Shown: positions 23,042 to 32,007, numbered from the stretch's first letter. The stretch: DNA of 64,000 nt from JBBDYH01 sp040901795 (GCA_040901795.1 JBBDYH010000135.1:17152-81151), one strand, 5' to 3'. The notes: generated by a model from the sequence alone, not told the origin. Numbers and translations: made by a program.

Positions 23042-23917
23042 GTGGCCAAGGCCCATCAATATCTCGCCTCCTACCGCTTGCTGAACCTGGTCGGCACCGG
23101 CCGGCATTGCGAAGTCTGGGACGCGATGCACGACGCGCTGGCCGAGCGCCGCGCTTGCAAGGTGATCTTGCCCCAATATCGTACCGACAAGGAGCAGGTC
23201 GCGCTATTGAAACAAGAGTTCGCCGCTGCCAAGGAACTGCACCACCGCAACGTGATCCGCGTCTATGAGTTCAACTTGGAGACCGAGATGGCGTTCATTG
23301 CGATGGAGTATTTTCCGTCGGTGAACCTCAAACAGCTCATCCTCCAGGACCGCGAGGCGCTCGAACCACGGATGCCCAAAATTATTGAACGCGCCGCGAT
23401 GGGCTTGGGCCACGTCCATGAACGTGGCTGGGTCCACCGCGACATCAAGCCCGACAACTTTCTGGTCAGCGCCGAAGGCGACGTCAAGCTGATCGACTTC
23501 GCTCTGGCCGAGAAGAAGAAAACCGGGCTGGCTAAGTTGTTCTCAATGAAGAGCAAGATTCAGGGCACGCGCAGCTACATGTCGCCCGAACAGATCCGCG
23601 GCAAGCCGCTCGATGAACGGTCTGACATCTACAGTTTCGGCTGCACGATGTTCGAGGCGCTCGCCGGTCGCCCCCCCTTTACGGGCAGCTCGACCAACGA
23701 TCTGTTGAACAAGCACCTCCGCAATCAGCCGCCGTCGCTGGAAGCTCTCAACCGCAACGTGACCACCGAATTCTCGAACTTGCTCAAACGAACATTGGCC
23801 AAGGAGAAGGAAGAGCGGCCGCAGTCGATGACCGATTTCCTGCGGGAAATGATCTCCATCCGCGTGCTCAAAGTGCTGCCTAAGACTGCGGTTGAGAAAG
23901 CCAGCGACTCCGGCTAA
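23042..23917 (+). CDS. soluble Ser/Thr protein kinase with DFA instead of DFG
   Basis: This 291-aa Hanks-type kinase has only a kinase domain, with no membrane helix or sensor domain. Seen: glycine-rich loop GTGRHCEV (18-25), ATP Lys40 (ACKVI), catalytic loop HRDIKPDN (132-139), SYMSPEQIRG (APE region), and DIYSFGCTMFEALAGRPPF. The metal-binding DFG is DFA (152-154), and the third loop glycine is missing, so nucleotide binding may differ. The start is GTG 23042; no good Shine-Dalgarno is seen. accA lies 88 bp downstream, separated by two palindromes. Confidence 0.93.
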   Translation: MAKAHQYLASYRLLNLVGTGRHCEVWDAMHDALAERRACKVILPQYRTDKEQVALLKQEFAAAKELHHRNVIRVYEFNLETEMAFIAMEYFPSVNLKQLILQDREALEPRMPKIIERAAMGLGHVHERGWVHRDIKPDNFLVSAEGDVKLIDFALAEKKKTGLAKLFSMKSKIQGTRSYMSPEQIRGKPLDERSDIYSFGCTMFEALAGRPPFTGSSTNDLLNKHLRNQPPSLEALNRNVTTEFSNLLKRTLAKEKEERPQSMTDFLREMISIRVLKVLPKTAVEKASDSG

Positions 23918-23937
23918 GTACAAAACGATTGACCATG

Positions 23938-23987
23938 TGGCACTGCTCGCCGCGAGCAGTGGCACGATGCGTTGTCGCCGCGGCGAC
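23938..23987. repeat. two dispersed palindromes in tandem (copy B and GTCGCCGCGGCGAC)
   Basis: CACTGCTCGC-C-GCGAGCAGTG (23941-23961) is followed after 12 bp by the 14-bp perfect palindrome GTCGCCGCGGCGAC (23974-23987). Both recur elsewhere in the window. They separate the kinase and accA and could attenuate or protect a shared transcript. Confidence 0.85.
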
Positions 23988-24005
23988 CCACGATCAGCAA
24001 AACGT

Positions 24006-24980
24006 ATGGCGAACACCTTGCACCGCCTGCCGCTTGAGCGGCCCATTTACGCCCTCGAAGACAGGATTGCTGCGCAGGAGGCGGCCGGCGATAAGTCGGC
24101 CGAGGCGCAGGAGCACCTGCGGCAAATGCGGCGCGAACTGACCGAGCTCAAGAAAAAAGTCTTCAGCGAGCTTACTGCGTGGGAAAGCGTCGAAGTGGCC
24201 CGGCATCCCGATCGCCCCATGACGACCGATTACCTCGCGCTGTTGTTCGATGAGTTCGTCGAGCTGCACGGCGACAAGTCGTTTGGCGACGATCGAGCCA
24301 TTCGCGCCGGATTTGCCAAGCTCGATCAGTATAAAGTGATGGTCATCGGCCATCAGAAAGGCAAAACGCTCAAGGAACGCAACACCTGCCACTTCGGCTG
24401 CGCCCATCCGGAAGGTTATCGCAAAGCGATGCTCAAGATGCGGCTCGCCGAGAAGTATAAAATGCCGGTGATCTGCCTGATCGACACGCCCGGCGCTTAT
24501 CCCGGCATCGGCGCCGAAGAGCGCGGCCAGGCGCAGGTCATCGCCGAAAGCATGTTTCAGATGTCGCAGTTGCGGACGCCCATCGTCTGCGTGGTGATCG
24601 GTGAAGGCGGCTCGGGCGGCGCGCTGGGGATCGGCGTGGGAGACAGAATCGCGGTTCTTGAGTTCGCGTACTATTCGGTCATCAGCCCTGAGGGTTGCGC
24701 GGGCATTCTCTGGAAGAGCCACACCTACAAGGAGCAGGCCGCCAAATCGCTGCGGCTCACGTCGCGCGATCTGTTGTCGCTAGGTGTAATTGACGAGGTC
24801 ATCGAGGAGCCGCTGGGCGGCGCGCATCGCGACCATCCGCAGATGGCGACGCGACTGAAAATGTATCTGCTGCGGAATCTCAAGGAGCTTTCCGCCAAAC
24901 CGCTCGACGAGCTCGTTGCGTCGCGGTACGAGAAATTTCGGCGGATGGGAAAATTTCTGGAATTGCCGGAAGGCGCCTAG
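24006..24980 (+). CDS. accA: acetyl-CoA carboxylase carboxyltransferase subunit alpha
   Basis: AccA forms, with AccD, the carboxyltransferase that makes malonyl-CoA for fatty acid synthesis. The 324-aa protein carries HGDKSFGDDRAIRAG, GHQKGKTLKERNTCHFG, HPEGYRKAMLKM, LIDTPGAYPGIGAEERGQ, the oxyanion Gly pair in IGEGGSGGALGIG, and SPEGCAGILWK. ATG 24006 (MANTLHRLPLERP) gives the normal length; the upstream codons are translated palindromes. accD is not in the window. Confidence 0.97.
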   Translation: MANTLHRLPLERPIYALEDRIAAQEAAGDKSAEAQEHLRQMRRELTELKKKVFSELTAWESVEVARHPDRPMTTDYLALLFDEFVELHGDKSFGDDRAIRAGFAKLDQYKVMVIGHQKGKTLKERNTCHFGCAHPEGYRKAMLKMRLAEKYKMPVICLIDTPGAYPGIGAEERGQAQVIAESMFQMSQLRTPIVCVVIGEGGSGGALGIGVGDRIAVLEFAYYSVISPEGCAGILWKSHTYKEQAAKSLRLTSRDLLSLGVIDEVIEEPLGGAHRDHPQMATRLKMYLLRNLKELSAKPLDELVASRYEKFRRMGKFLELPEGA

Positions 24981-25016
24981 ATCGTCGGCTGAAGAGCTTG
25001 CACGGGGTGGCACTGA

Positions 25017-25100
25017 GTCGCCGCGGCGACCCGCGCTTGTCAGTGGCTGCCGCGAACCTCTGTACGACGCCACACTGACAAGCGAGTTTGTGAGCGCCAC
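25017..25100. repeat. GTCGCCGCGGCGAC palindrome plus CTTGTCAGTG/ACTGACAAG inverted pair
   Basis: The 14-bp palindrome (25017-25030) is preceded by GGTGGCACTGA. It is followed by GCTTGTCAGTGG and, 40 bp on, CACACTGACAAGC. This sits in the 292-bp gap between convergent accA and cvpA. The rest of the gap (to 25272) shows nothing recognisable. Confidence 0.65.
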
Positions 25101-25272
25101 CCAACCCTCCGTCCAACGTCCGATAATGTCTCTTATGTTCGGTTTTTGAGCGGTTTCTCCCGTTGAACGTTGGCTAGGGTCTCCGGCGGGCTATCTTCGA
25201 TACCCATCGCCATGGGCGGGATCCACCGGCTCGGTTGTCGTGAGTCGGCAACGACTGATGAACGTGAGCAGG

Positions 25273-25806
25273 TCACTCCGGCGCCCCCTGCCCGTTCAGC
25301 TCCTCTTCGAGCCGATTGAGATAGGGATCGACGATTGTGTGGACTTCGGGCGGCATCACCGCGTCCGCCCGCGCGATTAGCATCGCGATGTAGTGGCCCG
25401 AATGCGACTGCAAGATCGCATCGCGGGTATTGGGGACCAGTGTGATGGCGAAGAACGTGATCGCCACGCAGAGCAGTATTCCTTTGGCCAGGCCGAAAAG
25501 GCCCCCGATTTGCCGGTCGAACTCTTGCAATCGCACCCGATCGATCGCTCCCGAAACGACCCGAAAGAGCAGCCAAATCGCCAGCGACGTGATCAGATAG
25601 ATTACCAGCATGGCCACGAAGCGGTTCCAGGGCTCTTCATCGCCGACGAGCCCCGTGGCGGCGAGCGGCTCGCTGAACCGCAGCGCCACGAAGTAGCTTG
25701 CCACCAACGACGCCAGCGAGGCGATCTGCCACGCCATTCCTTTCATGAAGCCAAAGATCGTCGTGCCGAGCAGTACGGCGATCATTAACAGGTCAAACCA
25801 TTGCAT
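25273..25806 (-). CDS. CvpA-family membrane protein
   Basis: This 177-aa protein has four membrane segments: MQWFDLLMIAVLLGTTIFGF, the ASLASLVASYFVAL region, FVAMLVIYLITSLAIWLLF, and GILLCVAITFFAITLV. The FGFMKGMAWQIASL and LQEFDRQIGGLFGLAKG motifs are typical of CvpA (named for colicin V production, later linked to envelope stress and DedA-like contexts). A C-terminal soluble tail follows. ATG 25806 is chosen; the extension above it is a translated repeat. It is divergent from the YdjM-like gene. Confidence 0.88.
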   Translation of the reverse strand: MQWFDLLMIAVLLGTTIFGFMKGMAWQIASLASLVASYFVALRFSEPLAATGLVGDEEPWNRFVAMLVIYLITSLAIWLLFRVVSGAIDRVRLQEFDRQIGGLFGLAKGILLCVAITFFAITLVPNTRDAILQSHSGHYIAMLIARADAVMPPEVHTIVDPYLNRLEEELNGQGAPE

Positions 25807-26108
25807 GGCAGGGAACAGAGGACAGGGGACAGAGGGCAGTAGAGCGGGCGACGTAAGTCCCCCGCTGACGTTCACATCAATTAAGGCAAGCGCATCAAAG
25901 CGCCGACTCGGCAAGTGCGGAAGTATAGCGAAGTTGACTCTGCCGCCGAAGACCAGTCACGCGAGTGATCTTACGCTCGTCGCTGGCATCCGGTACAGTC
26001 CCGCACTTGCCTCGTGCCTTGCGTTCGTGCCACTGCTCGCCGCGAGCAGTGCCCCGCCTGCTTATTCGCTGGCGCGACCACTTTCTTGCCACCCATCAAG
26101 GGAACGCC
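25807..26108. other. divergent intergenic region with dispersed palindrome copy C
   Basis: 302 bp lies between cvpA (minus) and the YdjM-like gene (plus). It holds a GGGACAG-type array (25808-25845) and palindrome copy C, CACTGCTCGC-C-GCGAGCAGTG at 26031-26051, 57 bp before the downstream ATG. No promoter boxes could be assigned with confidence. Confidence 0.6.
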
Positions 26109-26918
26109 ATGGCCGGCTTTCGGACGCATATCGCCACGAGCACGACCTTGGGCATCGGCTATGCCGCCGCGGCTCACTATCTCCTGGCCGTTCCCTTGGA
26201 AAGCTGCGTCCTGGCAGGGGGGCTGTGCAGCATCTCCGGTATGCTCCCCGACCTTGACAGTGATTCAGGCGTACCGCTGCGCGAGAGCGTGGCGTTCGCC
26301 GCCGCAGCGGTGCCGGTGATGATGATTCGCCGCTTCGAGCGGCTCGGAATGCCGCTGGAGACGATGATCCTGGCCGGCATGGGAATCTATCTCGTGATTC
26401 GTTTTGGCCTGGCGATACTGCTTAAGAAGTACACCGTGCATCGCGGCATGTTCCATAGCCTGCCCGCCGCACTGGTGGCGGCCGAGGTGGCGTTCCTCAT
26501 CTTTGACCATGAAAACCTTTGGCTGCGTTACTATACCGCCGCAGCGGTCTTGCTCGGGTTTTTGTCGCACCTGGTGCTCGATGAGATCTGGAGCCTCGAC
26601 GTCCGTCGCCTGCGCGTGAAGAAATCGTTTGGCACAGCGATGAAGATTTGGGGCGACAGCCTGTGGGCGAACGTCTCTATCTATGCCAAGGTCATCCTGT
26701 TGACCTATCTCGTGGTACAAGACCCACAGTGGATGGCGCAGTTCGACACTCCCGGGTCTTCTCGTGGCGCAATTGCCAACCAAGCGATGCCAGCGCCGGG
26801 AACAAATCCGGACCTGACTGCCGGCGACCCAAGTGCCACCGATGTATCCGCGACTTCGCCGGTCTACTATGACCCTGCGCGGATCGGCTCGCGACCGGAG
26901 ACGCGTCCCTGGCGGTGA
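26109..26918 (+). CDS. YdjM-like membrane-bound metal-dependent hydrolase
   Basis: This 269-aa protein has several membrane segments in the first 170 residues. Family-like motifs are MAGFRTHIATSTTLGI, ISGMLPDLDSDSG (acidic metal-ligand candidate), KKYTVHRGMFHSLPAAL (two His), and LGFLSHLVLDEIWSLD (His and Asp/Glu). These match the YdjM/DUF457 family of predicted inner-membrane hydrolases; the substrate is unknown. The C-terminal ~60 residues are Pro/Ser-rich and probably disordered. ATG 26109 is chosen since sequence above it is repeat. Confidence 0.85.
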   Translation: MAGFRTHIATSTTLGIGYAAAAHYLLAVPLESCVLAGGLCSISGMLPDLDSDSGVPLRESVAFAAAAVPVMMIRRFERLGMPLETMILAGMGIYLVIRFGLAILLKKYTVHRGMFHSLPAALVAAEVAFLIFDHENLWLRYYTAAAVLLGFLSHLVLDEIWSLDVRRLRVKKSFGTAMKIWGDSLWANVSIYAKVILLTYLVVQDPQWMAQFDTPGSSRGAIANQAMPAPGTNPDLTAGDPSATDVSATSPVYYDPARIGSRPETRPWR

Positions 26919-26928
26919 ACGCACCGAC

Positions 26929-27378
26929 TCAAAACACCTTCTTGCTGTCCAACAACATCGTCACCGGGCCGTCGTTGACCAGCGAAACCTCCATGTGGGC
27001 ACGAAAGCGGCCGGTCGCCACTTCGATGCCCCTCATGCGCACGGCTTCGACGAACTCCAGATAAAGCCGCTCACCTTTCTCGGGCGATGCAGCATCGATG
27101 AAGCTTGGCCGGCGCCCTTTGCGGCAGTCGCCGAATAAGGTGAACTGGCTGACCACCAGCATGGATCCGCCGGTCTCGGCCAGCGAGCGGTTCATCTTTC
27201 CTTCTTCGTCAGGAAAAACTCGCAGTTCCACGACCTTCTCAGCCAGATACCGCGCATCCTCGCTGTCGTCGTCATGTGACACGCCGAGGAAGACCAACAG
27301 GCCGCTGTCAATCTTGCCGACCGATTCTGTGCCGACGATCACTGCGGCTCGACTTACACGTTGGACACATGACCGCAT
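26929..27378 (-). CDS. dtd: D-aminoacyl-tRNA deacylase
   Basis: DTD removes D-amino acids (and Gly from tRNA-Ala) from mischarged tRNAs. The 149-aa protein has MRSCVQRVSRAAV at the start, LLVFLGVSHDD, EKVVELRVFPDEEGKMNRS, the catalytic SQFTLFGDCRKGRRPSF motif (about 77-93), and the Gly-cisPro-containing NDGPVTMLLDS at the end. This is the full family length. ATG 27378 is preferred over the earlier frame start. It is convergent with the YdjM-like gene. Confidence 0.97.
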   Translation of the reverse strand: MRSCVQRVSRAAVIVGTESVGKIDSGLLVFLGVSHDDDSEDARYLAEKVVELRVFPDEEGKMNRSLAETGGSMLVVSQFTLFGDCRKGRRPSFIDAASPEKGERLYLEFVEAVRMRGIEVATGRFRAHMEVSLVNDGPVTMLLDSKKVF

Positions 27379-27729
27379 GGCGATAGCCCATTCCGAGTGC
27401 AAAGTTTCAGGTTTACGGTTTCAGGCGTGGGGCGTCAGGAGCGAGGTTCGAGGTCCCAGACGCTCAACGCGGCTTCCGGCGTGCCGCACTCCCGGATTAG
27501 AATGTTTCGAGACGGCGTTGCACTTGCGACCGTTTGGCGGCGATGGGTCTCGTCGCCGGGGAAGATGCCGGCTCGGGTTTCGGGTCCTCGTTATATGCAA
27601 GTACGAAGTACAAGAGTACGAAGTACAGAGTACCAAGGACGAAGTCTCCGTTGCCGAGTGAACCATAGACCGATTATTTCTGCTCCTTGTCCTGACGCCT
27701 GAATCCCGAATCGCGAAACCCTCTCTCGA
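27379..27729. repeat. nested inverted heptamer arrays before the ZIP gene
   Basis: 351 bp without a gene. The outer arms are GGTTTCAGGCGTGGGGCGTC (about 27416-27435) and its complement TGACGCCTGAATCCCGAATC (27692-27711). Inside is a tandem array of GTACGAA/GTACAGA units (27597-27650). The region therefore carries two heptamer families. No promoter could be separated from the repeat. Confidence 0.75.
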
Positions 27730-28722
27730 ATGAATCCCCTCGGCCTCGCGGCCTTTTACTGCGTGCTCATCGTGTTCGCCTCGCTGGCCGGCGGTTGGTT
27801 ACCGCGGTGGCTCCGACTCACTCATAGCCGCATGCAAACCGCCGTCAGCTTTGTGGCGGGTGTTGTGTTGGGTATCGGTCTGTTGCACCTATTGCCGCAT
27901 GGGTTCTACCAGTGGGCCGAGATCGATTCCGATCGTGCGATGGACCGCTCCGTCTGGTGGCTCTTGATTGGCTTTCTCACCACCTTCTTTCTACAGCGGC
28001 TGTTTCACTTCCATACCCATGAGACGCCCGACGCGCTTATCGAAATCCATCCCACTGACGTGCCGCATCTCCACAATCACGGCGACATTCACGACCATCA
28101 TCACGTCCATGATGTGGACCGCGACACTCCTTCGCGTCGGCCTGACCGGCATGATCACCACTTCACTTGGGGCGGCGTTTTCTTCGGTCTTACCGTACAT
28201 AGTCTGGTCGACGGCATTACGCTGGCCGCGGCGATTGCAGCCGATTGGGAGCACGGACATGCGGGTATTCTAGCTGGGTTTGCCTACTTCCTGGCCGTGT
28301 TGCTGCACAAGCCATTCGACTCGCTTTCGATCACCAGCCTGATGTTGGCGTCGGGTTGGTCCGCGGCCTGGCGTAACGCGGTCAACTGCGTCTACGCTCT
28401 GGTGGTGCCCGTTGGCGTCGCGGTATTCTTTCTCGGTCTACAACAAGCCGGCGAATCGGCGGCGATCCTCGGCGGCACGCTTTGCTTCGCCGCCGGAGCG
28501 TGCTTGTGCATCTCGTCGAGCGACCTGTTGCCCGAGCTGCAGTTCCACAGCCACGATCGGCTCAAACTCTCGGCGGCACTCGCCGCGGGCCTCGCCTTGG
28601 CCTGGGGACTGGTGTACGTCGAGAACCAGGGACACGACCATCACGTCCAATCGCTGCCTGCCGGGGAGCACAGCGGCGATTCGCATCACGATCACGATCA
28701 CGACGACCGCCATTCACATTGA
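27730..28722 (+). CDS. ZIP-family divalent metal transporter
   Basis: This 330-aa inner membrane protein has about eight helices. The metal-path motifs HSLVDGITLAAA and HKPFDSLSITSL correspond to ZIP helices IV and V. A central loop is extremely His/Asp-rich (HNHGDIHDHHHVHDVDRD), as is the C-terminus (HHDHDHDDRHSH); such segments bind or sense zinc. It likely imports zinc or a related metal. A single gene with no visible regulator next to it. Confidence 0.92.
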   Translation: MNPLGLAAFYCVLIVFASLAGGWLPRWLRLTHSRMQTAVSFVAGVVLGIGLLHLLPHGFYQWAEIDSDRAMDRSVWWLLIGFLTTFFLQRLFHFHTHETPDALIEIHPTDVPHLHNHGDIHDHHHVHDVDRDTPSRRPDRHDHHFTWGGVFFGLTVHSLVDGITLAAAIAADWEHGHAGILAGFAYFLAVLLHKPFDSLSITSLMLASGWSAAWRNAVNCVYALVVPVGVAVFFLGLQQAGESAAILGGTLCFAAGACLCISSSDLLPELQFHSHDRLKLSAALAAGLALAWGLVYVENQGHDHHVQSLPAGEHSGDSHHDHDHDDRHSH

Positions 28723-28743
28723 AGAACTACAAGGTTGCCGTCG

Positions 28744-29967
28744 TCATTCTTCGAACGGGTCTTCTTCCTCGCGCAGCCGCTGCCGTACCTCGGCGGCCAA
28801 CGTAGACTGATGCGCTTTACGCCACGCTTGCAACTGCAGTTCTTCGGGGCGCATGATCCGCCATGCCAACCGGCCTAGCAAGCGCGCGTAGATCAGAACG
28901 CAGGCAGCCCACATAGGGGCCAATACGACAACCGAAAGCATTCCCAGGCGCCGATAGAGCTCGATGCTCGCCATTCCGCAGCCGCCGACGACCGCTCCGC
29001 TGAGCACGTAAAACGCGATCCAAGCGGCGGCTTCGCGCAACAGGCTTCTCCAGACCGGCGCCGAAAGGGGAAACAGCGAATTAGTCTCCAGCGTCGAAAG
29101 CATGAAAATTGGAAATAAGAAGGCTGTACTAACCGCTATGATCAGCAAGCGATATTGCAGGCTCTCAGTGCCCAGCGATGCCGGTGTAATGACCAGTGCC
29201 ACAGCCAATCCAAAACACCAGCCGAGCCAGAGAAAATGGAAAAAGCGCTCGCGCCAGTCGGGTTCGGGCCAGTCGTAGGGCGCATCGAAATTGTAGGCGG
29301 TGGTCTCCGTCACGGCGAAAACGCAGGCGGCGGCATACCCTCCGGTGAGGATCGTCATCCAGATCCAACCGAGGCCCAAAAAGCCGGCCATCAGCGTGCC
29401 CCCCTGGCTGCCGCTGAACAGTCCAGCCAGAATTAACATCCCCGAGATACCACAAAGCCCAATGCCGATCGACAAGATCACCCACGGCAACATGGACTGC
29501 GGCCGCCACGGGTAGGTGAATACACCGGAAAAGAACGTCCAGCGTGGCGGTGGCTCCGGCTTATAGCGCTCATCGTCCCGGATTTTCAGTTCGTCGAGCG
29601 TCACAAGGCCTGGGGCGCCCGCCACCGGTTCTGCCCCTTCCGCGGTTTCCGTTTGCGCGATCCGCTCGCGCCGCGCCCGCAAATGTTTCAATTCGGAGTT
29701 ATCGACCTGAGGGGGCGTCTCGGCCGCTGAGCGTTGGGCTTTCGCCGCCGGTCGCTCGTCGCCGAGGGGCGCCAGGCGATATTCGTCATCTTCATCGCCC
29801 GCCCGCGCCGCAGTGTTGCTCTGCTTGGCGGAAGCGCTAGCGCTTTCCTTGGCGGCGCGGAGCAGCACCGAACAGTTGCGGCAGCGAATTTCGCCGGCAT
29901 GATGGCGCTCGACCGCCAACCGCGAGCGGCACGCGGGACAGACATACCAAACGTGGTTCTTCGCCAT
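28744..29967 (-). CDS. membrane protein with N-terminal zinc ribbon
   Basis: This 407-aa protein begins with a zinc-ribbon-like module CPACRSRLAVERHH plus IRCRNCSVLL (two CxxC pairs, residues 10-33). It then has a ~100-residue charged, Ala-rich linker and about six membrane helices from residue ~155 (WVILSIGIGLCGISGMLILAG and onward). A short Glu-rich tail ends EEEDPFEE. I recognise the layout (ribbon, linker, membrane domain) as common in planctomycetes but cannot name a function. It lies just downstream of another membrane protein gene on the same strand. Confidence 0.75.
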   Translation of the reverse strand: MAKNHVWYVCPACRSRLAVERHHAGEIRCRNCSVLLRAAKESASASAKQSNTAARAGDEDDEYRLAPLGDERPAAKAQRSAAETPPQVDNSELKHLRARRERIAQTETAEGAEPVAGAPGLVTLDELKIRDDERYKPEPPPRWTFFSGVFTYPWRPQSMLPWVILSIGIGLCGISGMLILAGLFSGSQGGTLMAGFLGLGWIWMTILTGGYAAACVFAVTETTAYNFDAPYDWPEPDWRERFFHFLWLGWCFGLAVALVITPASLGTESLQYRLLIIAVSTAFLFPIFMLSTLETNSLFPLSAPVWRSLLREAAAWIAFYVLSGAVVGGCGMASIELYRRLGMLSVVVLAPMWAACVLIYARLLGRLAWRIMRPEELQLQAWRKAHQSTLAAEVRQRLREEEDPFEE

Positions 29968-29987
29968 GCCACCCCCTGCCCTGCCCT

Positions 29988-30572
29988 CTATACCGCCAAC
30001 CCGCGTGCTTCGCGCACGCGCCGCACTTCGGTCATGATATCCTTAATCACTTCGTAATGGGCGCGAATGTTCGAACCCTGCACAAAGAACGAAAGCACGA
30101 GAAACGCCAGCGCGGCAAGCGACCCCAGGACATGCGGCAGGACCCAATCGGCCGTATTTTCCATCCCCGTGCCTGGATCGGCCGAAGCGCCCAAAGCCAC
30201 CACGGCTACAATCACCAGCATACTCGAAACCGCCCAGGGAAATGTCCGCCGCTTGAGGGCCATGCTCCGCCGGAGGAGTTTGGAATCAAGCGAGTAACTT
30301 GCCACTACCTCCTTGCACCAGCGGCTGGTGCCGATGAAATACGTCACCGCGAGGCTGTTGGCAAAGATGACGACGATTGCCGCTGCCACGCCCGCTCGGC
30401 GGTGCACGCTGGCCCGTTCGATCGTGTCCGCGCGTACAGCCGTGGGCGTACTGGGATCCAAAACGCCGTGCAGGTCGCCGACCTGGATTCCCAGCAACAG
30501 CGCCGCGGCCACGCAGACAAGCGAGAAGACGGCCAGCGTAAGGAATATTCGGATCACGAGGTCAGCTCTCAA
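29988..30572 (-). CDS. four-helix membrane protein, unknown function
   Basis: This 194-aa protein has four hydrophobic segments: IFLTLAVFSLVCVAAALLLG, the AAAIVVIFANSLAVTYFIG region, AVSSMLVIVAVVALGAS, and VLGSLAALAFLVLSFFVQG. A cytoplasmic C-terminus includes EVIKDIMTEVRRVREARG. The start is TTG 30572, which overlaps the stop of the ParD-like gene (TTGA), indicating translational coupling; GTG at codon 6 is an alternative. No family is recognised. Its coupling to an antitoxin-like gene is odd. Confidence 0.7.
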   Translation of the reverse strand: MRADLVIRIFLTLAVFSLVCVAAALLLGIQVGDLHGVLDPSTPTAVRADTIERASVHRRAGVAAAIVVIFANSLAVTYFIGTSRWCKEVVASYSLDSKLLRRSMALKRRTFPWAVSSMLVIVAVVALGASADPGTGMENTADWVLPHVLGSLAALAFLVLSFFVQGSNIRAHYEVIKDIMTEVRRVREARGLAV

Positions 30573-30859
30573 TCCATCGACCGAACTTTGTGCTTAACCT
30601 CGTGCTTCACTTGTACTTCCTGCAGCAGCCCGTCAAAGAATTGAGCCAGCTCCTCATCGCCATTGAGCTCAATGTAATTCCCTTCATCCAGCGATTTCAG
30701 GCGCCGCTGCACCTCAGCGCGAAACCGCTGATAGTTCTCTTCCTGATCTCGCAGAAGCTTCACGGCTTCGATAACGACATCAGCCTCGGAGGAATACTTT
30801 CCCGCGGAGACCTGAGCTTGGATAAAATGTTGGATGTCCGAGGGAAGGGATTCAATCAT
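30569..30859 (-). CDS. ParD-like antitoxin (orphan)
   Basis: This 96-aa protein starts MIESLPSDIQHFIQAQVSAG. The pattern (L-P-x-D-I-x-x-F-I-x-x-x-V-x-x-G-x-Y-x-S-x-A-D-V-V-x-E-A-x-x-L-L) is that of ParD/CC2985-type ribbon-helix-helix antitoxins, followed by a toxin-wrapping acidic tail. Such proteins bind their own promoter and neutralise a ParE toxin. No ParE follows: the next gene, overlapping by 4 bp, encodes a membrane protein. GGAGGAAACC precedes the ATG (30859). Confidence 0.8.
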   Translation of the reverse strand: MIESLPSDIQHFIQAQVSAGKYSSEADVVIEAVKLLRDQEENYQRFRAEVQRRLKSLDEGNYIELNGDEELAQFFDGLLQEVQVKHEVKHKVRSMD

Positions 30860-30969
30860 CGGTTTCCTCCAGCTTTTCTGGGTAAATCACGCTAACATCA
30901 GTCTACTGAGCCGCCGTCACACGGTCAAAATGCGAATGTCGCCGCAAATCATGATTCTGCATTAATCCG

Positions 30970-32007
30970 ATGTCGAAGCCTTGTCTGGCCATCACGCTTG
31001 GCGATCCGGCCGGCATCGGCCCAGAGGTGATCGTCCGCGCCTGGTCTGAGCCTGCGGTCTACCAAGCGTGCCGGCCATTTGTGATTGGCCATCCGGAGAT
31101 ACTCCGCCGAGCGATCACGCTCGTCGGGAGCGATGCTTCAGTCCACGAAATTGAGTCTCCGGCCGACGCTCAGCCGTCGGCTGACCGCATCGACTGCTTG
31201 CGCGCCGGGGCCAACGACGTGCTTGATGTTCCACCGGCCGCGATCGACGCCCGCGCGGGTCAGGCGGCGTACGTTGCGCTCATCGAAGCGATCGAGTTGG
31301 CGCAGGCCGGCGCAATCGACGCCCTGGTTACGGCCCCCCTGCACAAAGCGGCGCTGGATCAAGCGGGCCACCATTATCCCGGCCACACCGAACTGCTGGC
31401 CGAACGTTGCGGCGTGCGCGACTTTGCCATGATGCTGTACCTGGCGACAGGAGAGCACGTGCATGGTCCGGCGGGTCTGGGCGTGGCGCATGTCACACTG
31501 CATATGGCGCTGCGCAACGTATTCGCCCAGCTCACCAGCGACGCAGTCTTAAGCAAGATCGAGTTGCTCCGCGGCATGATGCTGCGGCTCAAAGGCGCCG
31601 AGCCGCGGCTCGGTGTGGCGGCGATCAACCCCCACGGCGGCGAAGAGGGGCTGTTTGGAGACGAAGAGCAGCGGATAATCCGGCCCGCCGTTGAGCGCGC
31701 CCGGGCGAGCGGCGTCCATGTCGAAGGTCCCTTCCCCACCGACACGCTCATGGTCCGTGCCCGCGACGGCGAGTTCGACGGCGTGGTGGCGATGTATCAC
31801 GACCAGGGACACATCGCGCTCAAACTTCTGGGGATGGACCGAGCGGTCAACGTCACGCTTGGCCTGCCGATTGTCCGCACCAGCGTGGCGCACGGTACGG
31901 CGTTCGATATCGCCTGGCAAGGCCGTGCCCGCCCTACGAGCATGCTGGAGGCGATTCGCGTGGCGGCGATTCTGTGCCGTGAGCGGACCGATCGCACCGG
32001 CGCCTAG
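30970..32007 (+). CDS. pdxA: 4-hydroxythreonine-4-phosphate dehydrogenase
   Basis: PdxA oxidises 4-phosphohydroxy-L-threonine in the DXP-dependent pyridoxal phosphate pathway. The 345-aa protein has ITLGDPAGIGPEVI (residues 8-21), ALVTAPLHKAAL, a metal-binding His in HHYPGHTELLAERCG, INPHGGEEGLFGDEE, and MYHDQGHIALKLLGMD with later GLPIVRTSVAHGTAFDIA, all expected landmarks. Its 3' end overlaps the convergent DUF2283 gene by 4 bp. Confidence 0.96.
   Translation: MSKPCLAITLGDPAGIGPEVIVRAWSEPAVYQACRPFVIGHPEILRRAITLVGSDASVHEIESPADAQPSADRIDCLRAGANDVLDVPPAAIDARAGQAAYVALIEAIELAQAGAIDALVTAPLHKAALDQAGHHYPGHTELLAERCGVRDFAMMLYLATGEHVHGPAGLGVAHVTLHMALRNVFAQLTSDAVLSKIELLRGMMLRLKGAEPRLGVAAINPHGGEEGLFGDEEQRIIRPAVERARASGVHVEGPFPTDTLMVRARDGEFDGVVAMYHDQGHIALKLLGMDRAVNVTLGLPIVRTSVAHGTAFDIAWQGRARPTSMLEAIRVAAILCRERTDRTGA

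Noticed and set aside
25133..25576. Minus-strand frame overlapping cvpA
   Set aside because: Arg/Gly-rich shadow of cvpA in another frame, with no hydrophobic or domain pattern.
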